Translations under genes and position numbers: made by a program | Shown: positions 59,480 to 60,000 of the stretch, one piece after another | Layout: every line of letters starts with the position of its first letter | Numbering within the stretch: the stretch's first letter is position 1 | Assembly: GCF_963678635.1 (NCBI RefSeq) | Contig: NC_087067.1 | Span: forward strand, 20,086,596 to 20,146,595 | DNA from: Symsagittifera roscoffensis | Taxonomy: Eukaryota > Xenacoelomorpha > Acoela > Convolutidae | Direction of reading: 5' to 3' | Length of the DNA: 60,000 nt | The notes under the pieces: generated by a model | What the model was told of the DNA's origin: nothing | The model's database searches: none | What the model saw: the letters and a program-made list of their open reading frames with translations, nothing else

Positions 59480-60000
59480 ACTTCACCCGAAACAGCAAGG
59501 GGGGGAGGATGTCAACTTGATTCTGAGTTCAACTTTTCAGCCAATCAGAATTGAGTTTTTTTACTCGCAGCGTTTAGCAAGTTTAATTAAAATTGAACGC
59601 TTGGGTGGAGTATCTTAATTTGTTCTAATTGGGTGGGAGGATATAAACCTGATACAATTCACAAATCGCAGGTTCAAATAAAATTGGTCGTGAAAAAGTG
59701 TCATGTAAAATATGTTTTCTAAATTTAGGCGTTTTTTCGGCTCATCCCCGCTCAGAATAAATTTTTCTAGGTTCATTTTTCAGGTTATGCAGTAAAATAG
59801 TACCAAAGGGTAGTGAAGGTGTCTAACTTCAGCGTAGGAAAACTCCACTAAAGCAGAGTTAGCAAAACAGAGGTCGTTTCCCGAGTTTTTTCGGATCTCT
59901 TTAACTATTTCCCCTCTTTATTACCTAGCAACGAATTGCCACCCCTATAATGAAAAAATTCAACGGCTAAGCAGATGCGGATTTTTGCTATCTTGTAACG
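59480..60000. other. No recognisable feature
   Basis: AT-rich sequence with no supported exon, repeat terminus or RNA gene. Confidence 0.4.

Overview
This is animal (metazoan) genomic DNA. It is AT-rich, its coding sequence is cut into many short exons by GT-AG introns, and it carries animal-type mobile elements: a Ty3/gypsy-like LTR element, a LINE fragment, hAT-type MITEs and Helitron2/HINE-like repeats. I cannot name the lineage. The host genes are very divergent and nothing else in the window is diagnostic.

Two host genes lie head to tail on the + strand, and both look like plexin-family receptors by motif alignment from memory. Gene 1 (to 11598; its 5' part lies left of the window) contributes ten exons, all phase-compatible, about 1,320 codons in frame. 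They encode the C-terminal half of a plexin cytoplasmic RasGAP-like domain. That fold is interrupted by about 680 disordered residues (Gly/Ser repeats, acidic and poly-Lys tracts) and is followed by a Gly/Ser/Asp-repeat tail of about 400 residues. Gene 2 (12106-57810) starts only 507 bp downstream. It has about 13 exons encoding a signal peptide, about 190 residues of IPT-like ectodomain with no Sema or PSI domain, one transmembrane helix, a complete but divergent plexin GAP region, and a Lys/Glu/Ser/His-rich tail. Intron phases agree at every gene 2 junction except exon 11/12, which I could not resolve; one intron appears to be GC-AG.

Gene 2 intron 1 is 29.65 kb (12376-42029) and records layered mobile-element history. 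About 10 kb is tandemly duplicated: copy 1 is about 14553-24640 and copy 2 about 24700-43940. Copy 2 contains exon 2, and copy 1 lacks the equivalent ~1 kb. After the duplication, copy 2 received an 8.0-kb LTR retrotransposon (26602-34593, 5-bp target duplication GACTT, intact empty site in copy 1 at 16484), a HINE-like element (35129-35635, empty site in copy 1 at about 17014) and a 5'-truncated LINE (38817-40002). A hAT MITE with an 8-bp target duplication predates the duplication. The LTR element has gag, protease and integrase remnants but no reverse transcriptase or RNase H.

Introns of both genes carry the same small repeat families: ~500-bp HINE-like units, hAT MITEs beginning CAGGGGCGGAT, fold-back elements and a further unclassified intronic repeat. 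A 1.4-kb TIR element with subterminal repeats is nested in a HINE copy at 4270-5692. Downstream of gene 2, 58105-59479 resembles a small degenerate minus-strand LTR element. The most interesting biology is the pair of divergent plexin-like genes: no Sema domain in gene 2, apparent loss of catalytic arginines, and very large low-complexity inserts and tails.
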